DNA of 64,000 bases from Symbiodinium sp. CCMP2592 (lineage: Eukaryota > Sar > Dinophyceae > Suessiales > Symbiodiniaceae), in contig CAJNDT010004013.1 in NCBI GenBank assembly GCA_905221615.1, positions 147,501 through 211,500 of the forward strand, read 5' to 3'. The position numbers and the translations under genes are program-made. The notes under the pieces are model-generated. The model searched no databases. It was not told where the DNA came from and saw only the letters and a list, made by a program, of their open reading frames with translations. This document shows, piece by piece, positions 63,031 through 64,000 of this stretch. The stretch's first letter is position 1, and each line of letters begins with the position of its first letter.

Positions 63031-64000
63031 GAAGTTGCTCTACCGAAATGGACTACTTAGAGCTAGGTATCTTTCTTCGGGGTGCTGCGTGCGGGTGGCA
63101 GCTTGCGGGCCCCTATAAGCACCTCAAGCCTTGTTTCCTTGGGGTGTAGGGTTTGGACTGGACCGGGATCGCAAGGTTAAAGGGAGGCACAGCCTCTGGC
63201 TGCACAGCCGCAAAGCCGGACGCCCAACCGAAGCCGAGCGAGCGCAGTTCGACAGGATAGGGTCAGCCCGGACACCCTGCCCGAGTTCGGGTGAGCACAG
63301 GAGACCCAAATCCTGAGAAAGAACTAGAGCCTGCTACTTGACCTGTTTAAGTTCTACGGTTTTATGCGTGTCGGCCATCAGTCTAAATCAATCCCAATCG
63401 GCAATCATTCAAGAGGTTGACTGACCGCCAGCTGACAGGCATTAGATAACCGATTGTAGCATCCAGGGTACAACTTAGCTACATTCAGTGACCCTGAGCC
63501 GACAGCTCGAGGTCTTGACAGTGGCCTGTGACAGGTCGTTGAAGTAGCAGGTCTGGATGAAGATCTCTCCTGTCGGGCTTTGGGTATGGATTTCAAGATC
63601 GGTGTCCGAGCTTTCGGGTGTGCTCAGCTTTGGGGTTATAGAGTTTAGGGTTTGGGCTCTGTGGTTTCGGGCAGGGTTGGGGTTCGGGGTTACAGTGCGG
63701 GCTTTGGGGTTCCAGGTTTCAGACAAACACCGTCCCAAAAGCCCCAACCCCATGACCAAGGCCAAACCCCTACCCAAGTGAACCCAGGAACAGAAAGCCA
63801 ACACATATCACCGTGAATCTCAAGCCCGAAACCCCACTCCTTTATATCACCGCAAAAAGCGTTGCGAGTAAGGGATAATGAAAGTGTGCTCAAGAATTCT
63901 ACAATCCTGCTATACCCGACCTATGCCTAGGATCTACAATGTATGACCCGCCAGCCCGAGCACATCTCTCACCCCGGTGTGAAAAAACCACCCCTCGGGC
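63031..64000. other. Nothing firm; TTTAGGG-type words near 63640-63720
   Basis: Short ORFs on both strands have no recognisable features. G-rich telomere-like words (GTTTAGGGTTTGGG) occur at 63640-63720, with C-rich counterparts after 63730. Confidence 0.4.

Noticed and set aside
1..64000. tRNA, rRNA, spliced-leader RNA genes
   Set aside because: I looked for conserved rRNA words and the DinoSL sequence by eye and found none. A covariance-model scan would be needed to exclude small RNA genes.

Overview
The window looks like nuclear DNA of a dinoflagellate or a close alveolate relative. The grounds are degenerate TTTAGGG/CCCTAAA telomere-type repeats throughout, coding regions that all lie on the minus strand over 64 kb, a LINE-type fragment and a giant Helitron-type ORF of kinds I associate with dinoflagellate genomes, and short GT-AG introns. 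This is inferred from pattern; no database search was possible, and other protists with TTTAGGG telomeres are not excluded.

Layout. 0.4-4.2 kb: three minus-strand coding units (two with clear starts) whose products each carry a basic, NLS-like motif, separated by ATGCATGC-rich spacers. 5.0-6.4 kb: a frameshifted, truncated LINE-type ORF fragment. 6.4-18.9 kb: a gene-poor tract of degenerate telomere-type repeats, minisatellites and two families of palindromic MITE-like elements. 18.9-28.5 kb: about 9.6 kb of tandem satellite (monomers about 115-135 bp) with a homogenised core, about 2.0-kb higher-order repeats and older variant flanks. 28.6-42.5 kb: one uninterrupted minus-strand ORF of 4,641 codons, a Helitron-like Rep/Pif1-helicase polyprotein with three OTU-like protease domains and a C-terminal zinc-ribbon array. 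42.4-43.2 kb: a 448-bp-spaced duplication of its 5' end. 45.2-46.2 kb: a U1-type zinc-finger gene. 47.8-49.2 and 54.5-55.9 kb: a 1.4-kb duplicated repeat block. 50.7-52.1 kb: a three-exon gene with OB-fold (RPA-like) sequence. 57.5-58.4, 60.4-62.1 and 62.5-63.0 kb: further multi-exon minus-strand genes with short introns.

The standout is the giant Helitron-like protein: HUH nuclease, SF1 helicase, three cysteine-protease-like modules (two from a recent 777-bp tandem duplication), a displaced duplicate Cys/His module and six zinc ribbons in one frame without introns. Its stop codon lies about 75 bp from the satellite. The OB-fold gene upstream on the same strand is notable because some Helitrons carry RPA-like genes, but a physical link is not shown. 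Exon models outside the Helitron ORF were built by hand from reading frames and GT/AG sites and should be treated as proposals.
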